In this document: one piece after another, positions 55,382-64,000 of the stretch | How positions within the stretch are numbered: the stretch's first letter is position 1 | Layout of the letters: each line of letters starts with the position of its first letter | Assembly: GCA_020912385.1 (NCBI GenBank) | Contig: CP087210.1 | Location: 2,790,001 to 2,854,000, forward strand | DNA length: 64,000 nt | Direction of reading: 5' to 3' | DNA from: Neofusicoccum parvum | Taxonomy: Eukaryota; Ascomycota; Dothideomycetes; Botryosphaeriales; Botryosphaeriaceae | Translations under genes and position numbers: made by a program | The notes under the pieces: generated by a model | What the model saw: the letters and a program-made list of their open reading frames with translations, nothing else | Database searches by the model: none | Told to the model about the DNA's origin: nothing

Positions 55382-56460
55382 TCATGTATCTTCTGGCTTC
55401 TGACCCCAGGTGAGATACAGCTTGAAATAGAGTTGTTGCTCCTTAGAGTGCAGAAACTCTTTGATCACGGCGGAGCTGAGCACCTCACTTTTGGCGAGAT
55501 CCCATCCAAGGACACGGGTAAATACGGCAAGGCATGTAGGCCTGAAATATGTGTCAGTCCCAAAGCAATGACCAAAATAAAGTCTCACTCCAGACTTACC
55601 TGACGGCCTCAAGAACATTGAGTAGCGCGACCTTTCCAAGATCTGTCTGACTCTTGTCCCACGTGCCAATCGGAACATGAATGCACTCCTGCTTCACATT
55701 CACGAAGCCTGCCTTCTTCAGAGAGTCTGCGTGCGTATTCGCAACATTGAACCATTTCCCAATTTTCTTGGTCGCCTCGTCCACCTTCATCTGCCAGTAG
55801 AACGCCTGCGACTTCTCCCGATCAAATTCAGGCTTGTCGGTGTAGAACATGGCGGTCGGCTCGTGACTCTCTACCCAGCCGCCGGGCTTCAGGTGCTCGT
55901 AGGTCTGGCGCCAGAGCTTGTCCCAATCCTCGACACCGGCGTAGATGTAGCGGGAGTGGATGATGTCGAACTTGCCCTTCTCCGCGAACACCCAATCCGC
56001 GTTCGCGTCGTCGATGATGAACTTGCAGTTTGGTGCAGACCCTGTGTAATGAAAGGAAAGTCTGTTTTAGCATACAACTACTCGTTACCGGCCGTTTTGG
56101 GCGCTTACAAGATGGCTGGATGGGACTCAGATCCGTGCCAACGACCTGGCAGTCTGGATATTTGTCCGCAAAGTCAAGCGCCCAGATGCCCGTCCCGGTC
56201 CCGATGTCAAGACACAGCTTCGGATCTTTCAGCGGCGCTCGATGCAGCTCGCCCTTGAGCGCGAGTGTGAAGCAATGCGCCATCAGGTCCAGCCGGTCCT
56301 GCTCCTTTTCGTCTTCCGGCAGGAGGTACGTGCCCTCGCGATGGGCGTGGTAACGGCGGCCATTCTCGAATGTCCCGTGCAGGATGGATGACGTTACGGA
56401 GGCTGAAAGCTCACTGTAGGCGGAGTCGGTTTCGTAGGATGGGTCGTCGTTGGAAGACAT
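55382..56460 (-). CDS. SAM-dependent methyltransferase, LaeA-like (TAM domain)
   Basis: Three exons. The N-terminal part reads YETDSAYSELSASVTSSILH, then the conserved lead-in NGRRYHAHREGTYLLPEDEK and EQDRLDLMAHCFTLAL, shared by LaeA and related fungal methyltransferases. Motif I is LCLDIGTGTGIWALDFADKY, and motif II the acidic residue in VVGTDLSPIQPS. Across an intron come FIIDDANADWVF, FDIIHSRYIYAGVEDWDKLW and LKPGGWVESHEP (motif III). The third exon ends AVIKEFLHSKEQQLYFKLYL with a final KPEDT and TGA at 55382-55384. LaeA itself is a nuclear regulator of secondary metabolism and development; this is one of its many paralogues, and the methyl acceptor cannot be read from sequence. No gene cluster surrounds it. 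Confidence 0.9.
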
Positions 56461-57906
56461 GGTTGCGGGTCGAAGTGCGAGTAAAACCCGCCATCGCGGT
56501 GGTCCGAGGAAGTCGTTGATTGTGTTCTCGGAGTTCGCGAGCCCGCCGCTGTGGTTGCGGCGTAGTGAACTGACAGCGAGGGCAAGGTGGAGACCGCATG
56601 GGTTTGTTCACGCAAATTCGGCGACGCGATTGGCAGACGACGCTTGCATGCGGCGTAACCTTCCTATGCGGGTTTGCTAGAGCAGTGGCAATGATTCATG
56701 TGGAAATCCAATGCATACTGTGCCGCAATGGAGCAGAGATATCAATAATCATTTGTAGTAGCTGCTGTATACTTGTCAGCGGGTTGGAGTTGCATGCTCT
56801 GGCTAAAGGGTGGGGTGGGGCGCTCCTGAGCAACAAGTGGCCCGTGACGGATCTCATGTCCTTCCCCGGACTCTCACATGCAGCTCGGTACTTGATGGGA
56901 TTCAAAACGACGGGAAGATGCGAGCTGCTTCACAATCACTCTCAGCAACGATCTGTACGTACCCACCTCATACGTCATCGTCGCGTCCTCCATCTTCATT
57001 TCTAATCGACTTCGAGATGCGACGACGCTAATCATGAATCTAGGCACACGGAGACTCAGTCAGCCGATGCTGTGATTTCCTACAACTTAAACAGAAATTA
57101 ATATGATAGAAGTGCGTCTGGCATAACTGTTCGCGTTCCACTTTCCCACTGAGATGGACGACAGCGTAGCCGGCAAGAACCGAACGCAATTGAGGGAGAG
57201 GAAAATTTCCCTTCCAGATCAGAAAGAGGCCATGTTTTCCAACACTCCGATCAATGCAGAAAGCGTTTCAGCACACGAGCGCACATGGATCGATTTATAC
57301 ATCGGCCGTAGATTGCTAATAGACGGGCGTCGCGCACCTTTAAAGAGCTTTCACAAGGAAAGACCTCGGCAGACCAGCGGTCGGAACAGAGTGTGGCTTA
57401 GGAGCCGTTGCATGGAAAGCCGCACGTGTAGCTTTACTTTCTGTCTCGGGTTGGCCATCGATTGGATCGGCAGGGATGGTCAAGGAGCCGCCTTTACCGG
57501 TTTCGGGCAAGCATAGCGTCTCAGGTTGCAAGACTATTGCATCATAGGTCGCCAGTCTCGCGGCAATCAGGGCGTCAAAAAAGGCTGAAGATTAAGGTTC
57601 GCGATGCGGATTCGTGGACATTATGCGAGGGTGCTGATAAAGGCTTGGTGCGCATTCCGGGGGTTGAAACTGGTACGGCCAAGTTTTGCATTCCGTTGGG
57701 GGAGGGGAAGCCGTGGATTCTTTATGTCGGCGACTACGCGCCGCTTGCTGGATCCCGATACTCAGTCTGTTGTTCCTATATCTCCTTGGATACTGCTGTT
57801 CTCCGCCATCAGCACCTTCGCCCTTTGGAGGCGTGACGCAGGTCGGAGCGCAGCCGGGAACCCCGACGATACATCGCACCAAGTTTACATGCTCACAAAG
57901 TGAACA
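56461..57906. other. Intergenic region, about 1.4 kb
   Basis: Divergent upstream region of the methyltransferase (-) and surface protein (+). A 120-codon plus frame at 57154-57516 has no signature. A frame at 57604-57903 lies in phase with the surface protein and ends one codon (ACA) before its ATG. It contains a hydrophobic run (PISPWILLFSAISTFALW) that might belong to an upstream signal-anchor exon. Confidence 0.45.
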
Positions 57907-58833
57907 ATGGCTCCCCACGAGCACGCAAAATTCGTCGCCGGCGACAGCAACATAATTCCGCGCTACACATGTCCACTCTTTCAAATAGACTGCGGAGGCG
58001 GCTTCTGCTGCCCCGTCGGCCAAACATGCTTCAACAACGGAGGCCAAACCACCTGCCGGCTGCCACCAGGTATTCCGGGTAGCGATCAACCAGCTTCACC
58101 AGCTCCTGGCGCAACAACAAGCTCTGCTGCCCCATCCTCAACCTCAAGCACATCGAGCTCCTCAACTACCTCTTCATCGCCAACAGTCATGACAACAACC
58201 ATCTCATCAACCTCAACGACAACCGCCAACGCCGCCGCCTCGACGAGCGGTGGCAGCATCTCCGGCAGCGGCATCGCCGGCATCGTCGTCGGCTTCGTCG
58301 TCCTCGCCGCGTTCGTCGGCGCGTCCGTCTGGTCACTGATGCGCCGGCGGCGCAAGGAGCGCGAACGCGAGTCGACCCTGCTCCCAGACAACGAATCAGG
58401 GAAATCAGACGGCGCATCAGCATTCCTTGGAGGCGGCGGCGGCGGCGGCGGCGGTGGTGGTGGTGGTGGTGGTGGTGGGTGGAGCAGGTCAATGGAGCAG
58501 CAACAGTCACCGCAATCAGCATATCAGAATTCGTCGCCGCAGATGTCGCAGTTTGGAGGGTTTGGGCAGCACCGGCAGCAGCGGTCGCAAGTGTCGCACC
58601 ACTCGCAACGGCCATCGTGGGGCGGGAATGCGGATGATCACCTTGTGGATATGTACGCCGGGAGCAATGTGGGGAAGAAACCCGGAGAGGTGCCGGGGAG
58701 GGTGGAGGCGATGGGTGATATGCCGCCTGTACAGCCGCCGTCACGAGCGATTACGAGGAAGAAGGTGGGTGGCCAGAATATGGGTCCCGTGTTCGAGGTG
58801 GAAGGGTCTCCAGTCACCAGGCAGGCAGTCTAG
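57907..58833 (+). CDS. Single-pass surface protein, Mid2/WSC-like, with 17-Gly tract
   Basis: 308 codons. A short Cys-rich head (C22, C29, C34, C35, C41, C50; CPLFQIDCGGGFCCPVGQTC) is followed by a Pro/Ser/Thr stalk at residues 55-118 suited to O-mannosylation. One transmembrane helix lies at 122-145 (GIAGIVVGFVVLAAFVGASV), then the stop-transfer RRRRKERERES. The cytoplasmic tail of about 160 residues carries 17 glycines (175-191), a Gln/Ser-rich stretch and a basic end. The plan matches cell-wall stress sensors and related fungal proteins whose tails recruit Rom2/Rho1. No signal peptide is in the called frame, so either a 5' exon is missing or the protein inserts without one. The C-terminus ends SPVTRQAV. 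Confidence 0.75.
   Translation: MAPHEHAKFVAGDSNIIPRYTCPLFQIDCGGGFCCPVGQTCFNNGGQTTCRLPPGIPGSDQPASPAPGATTSSAAPSSTSSTSSSSTTSSSPTVMTTTISSTSTTTANAAASTSGGSISGSGIAGIVVGFVVLAAFVGASVWSLMRRRRKERERESTLLPDNESGKSDGASAFLGGGGGGGGGGGGGGGGGWSRSMEQQQSPQSAYQNSSPQMSQFGGFGQHRQQRSQVSHHSQRPSWGGNADDHLVDMYAGSNVGKKPGEVPGRVEAMGDMPPVQPPSRAITRKKVGGQNMGPVFEVEGSPVTRQAV
58429..58479 (+). repeat. GGN trinucleotide repeat coding 17 glycines
   Basis: GGA, then seven GGC, eight GGT and one GGG in frame, inside the cytoplasmic tail of the surface protein. The clean GGC and GGT blocks suggest slippage in two steps. Confidence 0.9.
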
Positions 58834-58977
58834 GTGTGTTCGATTTTGCGAATCGTATATTATGATGAAGGAATGGGTTAGGAAATTGCGGAAAAGATAC
58901 CCTCTTTGCGTTTTTGATGGGCTTTTGTCGCCGACGACACTATTTCTTTTCTTCCATGTAAAGTCTGTAGCCGGGAA

Positions 58978-60924
58978 TCAAATCACTAAGCTCTCAGCTA
59001 AAGACCGCAGAAACCTGCACCTTGCACCTCGTCCACCCTCCCATGTCTCGGCATTCACTTCGGTAAATTCAGGGACTATTCCGGGACCCTCAAGCTTCTT
59101 GACGGTCAGAGTTTCGTCAAATTTAGTGTCGACGGGAGTTCCACCAGTAAGGTTGACGTTCTGCATGAGTGGGTCCAATGCGGTTCTGCGCGGCCAGTCA
59201 GAAGGCTTGTTGGCAGTGATGAAGCTTCCCCATGCACGCTGGAAAGCATCTTGGAGAGCCAAATCAATAGGCTCAGATGGTTCTGGGATATAGACTGGAA
59301 TGTCTGCGCCGTGGTAAGATGGGATTACGGAGTACTGGGAGGTCTGTATCAGTCTGTGGGGCCTTTGTTCGCTTGGTTGCATTGCAAAAATACCTGGTAC
59401 TGATAGGCGTCCCCATGATTTTGGAAAGCTTCAGCAAGCCAGAATGATGGACAATAGAATGTCACCTCGCCGTAGAAATTGTTGGCCACCTGTTGGTGTC
59501 CTGTTGCGAGACCTGATTGGTTCACGGCAGTTGAACCGGAGGTACCCGCAGTCCAGTATCTTGCCTTGCTGGGATCATCTGGGGTGTCTGGAGTATTATA
59601 TACCTCTAGAATGCTGGCAACTTGATCATTGGATAGCCGAGGGAAGTAGCGCTTTAGATACTCAACCAGCAGCACCCGTGTTGTGATGTTCTGAGGCGTA
59701 AATATCATGCCTTCCTCGGCATTATTCTACTCTCATATTAGTGGGTTCGTGGATCGTGCAATAGCAGTGCGGCTGACGCAGCGAGACTTACTCCTGTCAT
59801 TAATCTCCGCCCGTTAAGCTTTCCCGACAGAGCTTGGCTCGGCCGTGTGGGGACCAGACTGCCATCCACTACTGGTTTCCAAGTATAGAGACCCCATAGT
59901 GCTGATTTACCGAGTTCGTTGTTGGCAGATATAAGATCTTCCGTACTCGCGTTCTGTAGGCATTCGAATGTGCCAACAACGTCACCACATCCAGCCTTTT
60001 CGGCGAAGGCGAGGTAATGTGCATTAACCTCCGGTGAATTATGGTCAAATACCTGAGGCAGGAATGGACTTGCAGTAATGCCCTGGACATTGGATCAGCT
60101 TTTGTCTCTGTATTGCTTTAATATCTCACATACGTTTGTCCATAGAGCCTCAGAGTCGGTTCCTCCGTAAGCGATAGCATGGTGCATGATGGATCCACCA
60201 CCAGCAGATTGCCCGGCAAGCGTCACCCGTGTCGGGTCACCGCCAAAAAGGCCAATGTACCGTTGCACCCAGTGCAACGTTAAACGTTGATCCAGCAGCC
60301 CGGTATTCAGGACGCCTTTAGTTCGAACCTCTTCCGAAGACAGGAACCCAAATGCCCCGACGCGATATTGGATGATAACAGACACGAAATCATTTTTGTT
60401 GGTGTTCATGATCGGCTCAGGTTCGAATAGTGATGCATTCCCTCTTTCGTAACCGCCTCCATGAATGTACACAAAGACTGGAAGATTCCACGCGTTTTCG
60501 GGAGCGAAGACATTCAAGAACATGCAGTCTTCGCTTCCGTTCATACCGCCTGATCCGGTCCAGGACGTCGGCGGGCATTGGGTTCCGTCTTTTTCAGCAT
60601 GTTGGGTTATACTCCTATCGGCTGATGGCACTTCTGGAGCTTGGAAACGTAATGAGCCAAGCGGGGGAGCAGCATAGCGCATTCTACATTGGATGAGTTT
60701 CGAGACGCGATGTCTGAAGGTGGTACGTACCCTTTCCAGACATTGATACTGGTGTTTGGGTCTAGATGTCCTTTGTAGATTGCGTATCCCAGGTCAACGG
60801 TCAATGCATCCGATTGAGGTTCTCGGAGACCATATAGTGAATCAAATGGATTCGTCCGGACCGGGGTGGCGTGAATTTTGGACGCAAGAGCTAATAGTAT
60901 ACACAAGGTAGCAGTCACGAACAT
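58978..60924 (-). CDS. Secreted type-B carboxylesterase/lipase
   Basis: About five exons. The start at 60924 gives a signal peptide (MFVTATLCILLALASKIHA). The frame also has ATG at 60966, but a TATA box at 60969-60974 leaves no room for transcription to start before it. Domain landmarks are MRYAAPPLGSLRFQAPEVP, EDCMFLNVFAPENAWNLPVF, oxyanion VYIHGGGYERG, the nucleophile elbow TLAGQSAGGGSIMHHAIAYG (Ser), the acid in NNAEEG after the third intron, and the base in SYHGADIPVY. The catalytic triad is therefore complete. Disulfide Cys pairs and several N-glycosylation sites suit an extracellular enzyme. It hydrolyses carboxylic esters, and some relatives are lipases or detoxifying esterases. The C-terminus ends RSLAESLVI. 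Confidence 0.92.
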
Positions 60925-62641
60925 GTTTGAAATCGCATGATAGACTGGAATACTTGAGAAAGACATATTTTATATTTGTCAGTTTTTTTGAATTTATACT
61001 CTTTCAATCGTGGCCCGAAATCTGCGGTGAAGTTCTGGAGCCGGATGTGACGGAACATCTTAACTCTATCGCCACTGTAAACTTTGAGAACAAATCTGAA
61101 CTTTCTTAGTGAAGAGCAAACCGCTTCGTTAGGTTAATAATAGTAGGTGACGTAGGCCACGACAGCTTGGCCTTCTAGTGGTTGCCTGCTTCACATCAAT
61201 AAAGTTTGCCGAGTAACTTACTCTTTCAAGGACATTATTCAGAAGCTGTGTGGTGTATCTATTTAGACCAATCAGCGTAACATCTCACTTCTTGTTTTCT
61301 TCTCTCCGTACCGCACTTACGTGATCGTTTACTATGAAGTAGACGGTTAAATTGTCTCAGGCTTGTCATCGGCTGTTTTTTGTCCACACACTCCCGATAT
61401 CTTAGCCGCACCATTTCTTGTCACTGAAAATGCACTATGACGTAAGGTTATAATCAGTACCTGAGTGATTTTGAACTGAATAGAGAGATTAAACGTGAGC
61501 TTTGTATTTATCATGTCAGAATCATTAGAATCTGTCAATCTGAATATGAGCAGACTTTCTTCAACAACCCCATCACTCCATCATACTTTGTGCATCAATC
61601 TCCGTCGTGTGGGCCAAAATTCCACCTCATTCTCTCCTCTCCCTTCACAAGAAACCACCATGTCCCCAATCTTGCATCTGCCAGGCTCCCGATGCCAAAA
61701 TCACTACGATGTCCACACCGGAGCCTAGCCCAAAGTACCATCTCACCAAACCGGCTCCGCACCCTCTCAAAGACGTTTGGCAGTTCCCAACTTGCTCAGT
61801 CCACCGAATTCGTCCCGTACCCCATACTTTCACCGTATTTTGGGGGTTTGAGGTCATCCACCAGTGAAAATGGTGATCTGGCTTTCGAAGATGGATGCAG
61901 TGATCTGAATCCTGGCCCATATATGGCGTTGTGTTTGGAAAATAACGGTCATGTAGTCCTTAGGCAGGCCCGGGTGATTGGAGTTGAATGCTAATTGCAT
62001 ACGTGAGATGTATTCGATATTTTTTTGAAATTAATTGAAGGCCTCAGGCGGCGCAGGTGAATGTAGAGGCGATTCAGCATATGAAGCGGCCAGCGCGTGT
62101 ACGTCTTGGGTGTCCTGGAGTTGACACAGGGTGAGAGTCTGCTCAGTCGTCAGCTTTTGCGTACGCGACGAGCTCTAATTTTAAGGCTGGTCATAGTTCT
62201 TCGTCAACATATTTAGCATCGTCCCGTGCGGCCCTTTCCATGATGAACATGAGACATGAGTCCAAGAACTGGAGCCAAACGAAAAGAATAACCTGTAATC
62301 TTCGTGTTGTACTTCCGTCAGTTGAATATCCTGCAGTGATATATCACACAGAGATTGTATCCGTATGCTTTTAAAATTTCTCATGATCACAAAGCGGCTT
62401 GAAGCCGCCAAGCCTGTTTGCCAATCTAAGACTAACATATTGGTGGTGATTTTCTCAACATTCACCATGGGAAATAAAACCAAAGTTCAACCTCAGTTAA
62501 GTATGGAGATCGAACAGTTGATTGTCTAATCAAAGCCCTGTACACTTTCTTTGCATCACAGGATGATTCTAAGATATGGCCCATCGAAACTTCATATCAT
62601 TTTTCGGAAAATCCACGTAATTTACCAAAGTCCAAAAATCA
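60925..62641. other. AT-rich intergenic region
   Basis: About 1.7 kb upstream of the esterase and downstream of the DUF3176 gene. A 134-codon plus frame (61590-61994) and a 100-codon minus frame (62181-62483) have no family resemblance. No transposon structure is seen. Confidence 0.55.
60969..60974 (-). promoter_or_regulatory. TATA box of the carboxylesterase
   Basis: TATAAA on the minus strand, 45 bp before the ATG at 60924 and only 3 bp before the ATG at 60966. It therefore favours the downstream start. Confidence 0.5.
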
Positions 62642-64000
62642 CTATCCACTCCTTTCATAAGCAGTAGTGCCACCTCCACCTCTCATAATCTCCCCGTCTT
62701 TCCCGAACAGAACCACTTGCCCTTTTCTCGCCCGTTCCTCCATTTCTTCCACCGACTCAGCGCCATCCAGCAATTCCGCCACATGCCCGCCCCGGCTCAT
62801 CGCCGCCAAGCTGCTCGACTTCCACAAGGGCACCGCGCCGCCCGGCCCTCCGCTCTCCCAGATGGTGAGTCCCAGAAACACCGCCGCGCCAACTACCGCC
62901 GCGCAGTGCAGCGCAATCCACGGCCACCGGATCCGATAGTACGTCACCACCCTTCCCGTCTCGCCCGCCTGTTGCGGGCTGTTGGAGCCAACGCCATCAG
63001 AATCAGCGTCGCTCCTCAGCGCATTGGTCATGCTAGTCGCCAGCGTCTTGAAGGTAGCGTTGAGATCATCACTCTTGTAGAACGGCTGGATTGCGCTGGG
63101 TTTGTACTGGATCGTCGTGCTGTTCATGTACCACCCGTTGATCTGCCCCTCGACGGTGTGATTGGTCTCGTTGTACGACCGCAGCGACGTCTCGAACGTG
63201 CTCTTGAAGTACGCGCTGATGCTGTCCACCGCGTTCTGCGAGACGTTGAAGCGCTCGCCGTCGGGAGCCTCCAGCGCCAAGTCGCTGCGCTCGATGCACG
63301 AGAAGTACTCGTCAAACTCGATGCTCGCGAGCATGGTGTCGTTGAGCGGGCGCCAGCTCTCGGGGAAGTCGACCGGCTGCCACGAGTCCGCGGCGCGCTT
63401 GGCGCCCGCGACCGGGGTGGCGGTCTCGTGTAGCGTGCCGTTGCGGACGGTTGTGTCGTAGCGGTTGATGCAATAGTAGAGCGCGCACTCGGTCGCCGAG
63501 ATGGGAAGGTATGGCCACTCGGCTGTGTCGTTGGTAGGGTTGGGGCTGGCTTTGAGGATGCCCAGGGACCAAATGAGTGTGTCGAGGTCTTGCATGCTGA
63601 CGGTCTTGCTGGCGTTTCCAGTCCCGTACGTGGTCATCATCATTGCACCGTTGCTGGACGCGCCCCATTGCCAGCCATCTTGGTTGTCGATGAAGAGACC
63701 GTTTGGGAGGCGGAATGCAGTGCCGTTGGAGATGGACACGGCATTGTTGTCGGTCATCAGTGTGACGTACTGAGCGCCCATGTCAGATAGCTGCTCCACT
63801 GAGGAAGCGAGGTCGTTGCACCGGCTGCAGACTGATAGGGATTCGTACGCAGGCCACGTGCAGTTGCCGGACGGGCAGTTGTAAGGAAGCTGCTGAATGG
63901 TGTTCTCAAGAGATTGTGAGAGACCGTACAATACGGCAGACTGCATGGAGAAGTCCGCATCTGCCTGAGTGTTGGGCGTAGGAGGGTTTCGCGCTGGGTT
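62642..64000 (-). CDS. DUF3176 membrane protein, C-terminal part (runs off right edge)
   Basis: The frame is open from the window edge to the stop at 62642-62644, so the start lies beyond base 64000. Landmarks are LENTIQQLPYNCPSGNCTWP, then AYESLSVCSRCNDL, typical of the fungal DUF3176 family whose large extracellular loop carries the GNCTW motif. Many N-glycosylation sequons follow (NDT, NGT, NET, NST, NAT) with spaced Cys residues. A transmembrane helix (WPWIALHCAAVVGAAVFLGL) precedes a cytoplasmic tail of about 65 residues with a Glu/Arg-rich helix (AESVEEMEERARKGQVVLFG). The family usually has two or three helices before the loop, expected to the right of the window. Function is unknown. 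Confidence 0.85.
   Translation of the reverse strand, partial: NPARNPPTPNTQADADFSMQSAVLYGLSQSLENTIQQLPYNCPSGNCTWPAYESLSVCSRCNDLASSVEQLSDMGAQYVTLMTDNNAVSISNGTAFRLPNGLFIDNQDGWQWGASSNGAMMMTTYGTGNASKTVSMQDLDTLIWSLGILKASPNPTNDTAEWPYLPISATECALYYCINRYDTTVRNGTLHETATPVAGAKRAADSWQPVDFPESWRPLNDTMLASIEFDEYFSCIERSDLALEAPDGERFNVSQNAVDSISAYFKSTFETSLRSYNETNHTVEGQINGWYMNSTTIQYKPSAIQPFYKSDDLNATFKTLATSMTNALRSDADSDGVGSNSPQQAGETGRVVTYYRIRWPWIALHCAAVVGAAVFLGLTIWESGGPGGAVPLWKSSSLAAMSRGGHVAELLDGAESVEEMEERARKGQVVLFGKDGEIMRGGGGTTAYERSG

Noticed and set aside
57154..57516. 120-codon plus frame
   Set aside because: No domain, no conserved composition, and no promoter or splice evidence.

Overview
This window looks like nuclear DNA of a filamentous ascomycete (Pezizomycotina). 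The genes are split by short GT-AG introns of about 45-65 nt, often with CTGAC/CTAAC-type branch sites and pyrimidine-rich acceptors. The families are typical of that group: Zn2Cys6 regulators, HET, DUF3176, LaeA-type methyltransferases, anion:cation-symporter and sugar MFS carriers, and CYP monooxygenases. I cannot name the class or species from sequence alone. About 25 genes are supported. I saw no tRNA, rRNA, centromere, telomere repeat or CRISPR.

Left part (1-20.2 kb, mixed strands): the 3' end of a cysteine-rich protein with two defensin-like cysteine frameworks; an SDR oxidoreductase convergent with a trichodiene-oxygenase-like P450; a ZIP zinc/iron transporter; a secreted spherulin/germin-type cupin; a 5'-truncated LINE insertion with a 14-bp target duplication; a D-amino-acid oxidase (ending -KANL, a probable peroxisomal signal) divergent from a Dal5-type MFS carrier; a surface-protein-like ORF; a long GC-rich stretch; and a two-exon gene for a 59-aa secreted peptide.

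Middle part (21.2-56.5 kb): every recognisable gene lies on the minus strand. In coordinate order these are an aldo-keto reductase, a Zn2Cys6 regulator, a cytochrome b2-like FMN 2-hydroxy-acid dehydrogenase, an ACS-family MFS carrier, an EF-hand NADPH oxidase (NoxC type), a protein with four ZZ-like zinc modules on symmetrical exons, a maltose/alpha-glucoside-type permease, a HET C-terminal relic, an AAA+ ATPase, a CYP68/CYP503-like P450, a cation/H+ antiporter, a RhoGEF (DH-PH) protein, an F-box protein and a LaeA-like methyltransferase.

Right part (57.9-64 kb): a Mid2/WSC-like single-pass surface protein with a 17-glycine tract, a secreted type-B carboxylesterase, and a DUF3176 membrane protein running off the right edge.

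No PKS, NRPS or terpene cyclase is present, so the tailoring-type enzymes do not form a recognisable secondary-metabolite cluster here. Plausible functional pairs, by inference only, are DAO with its divergent carrier (import and peroxisomal oxidation of amino acids) and the hydroxy-acid dehydrogenase with the adjacent carrier. The most unusual structure is the ZZ protein: four zinc modules, each cut by a phase-1 intron at the same place.
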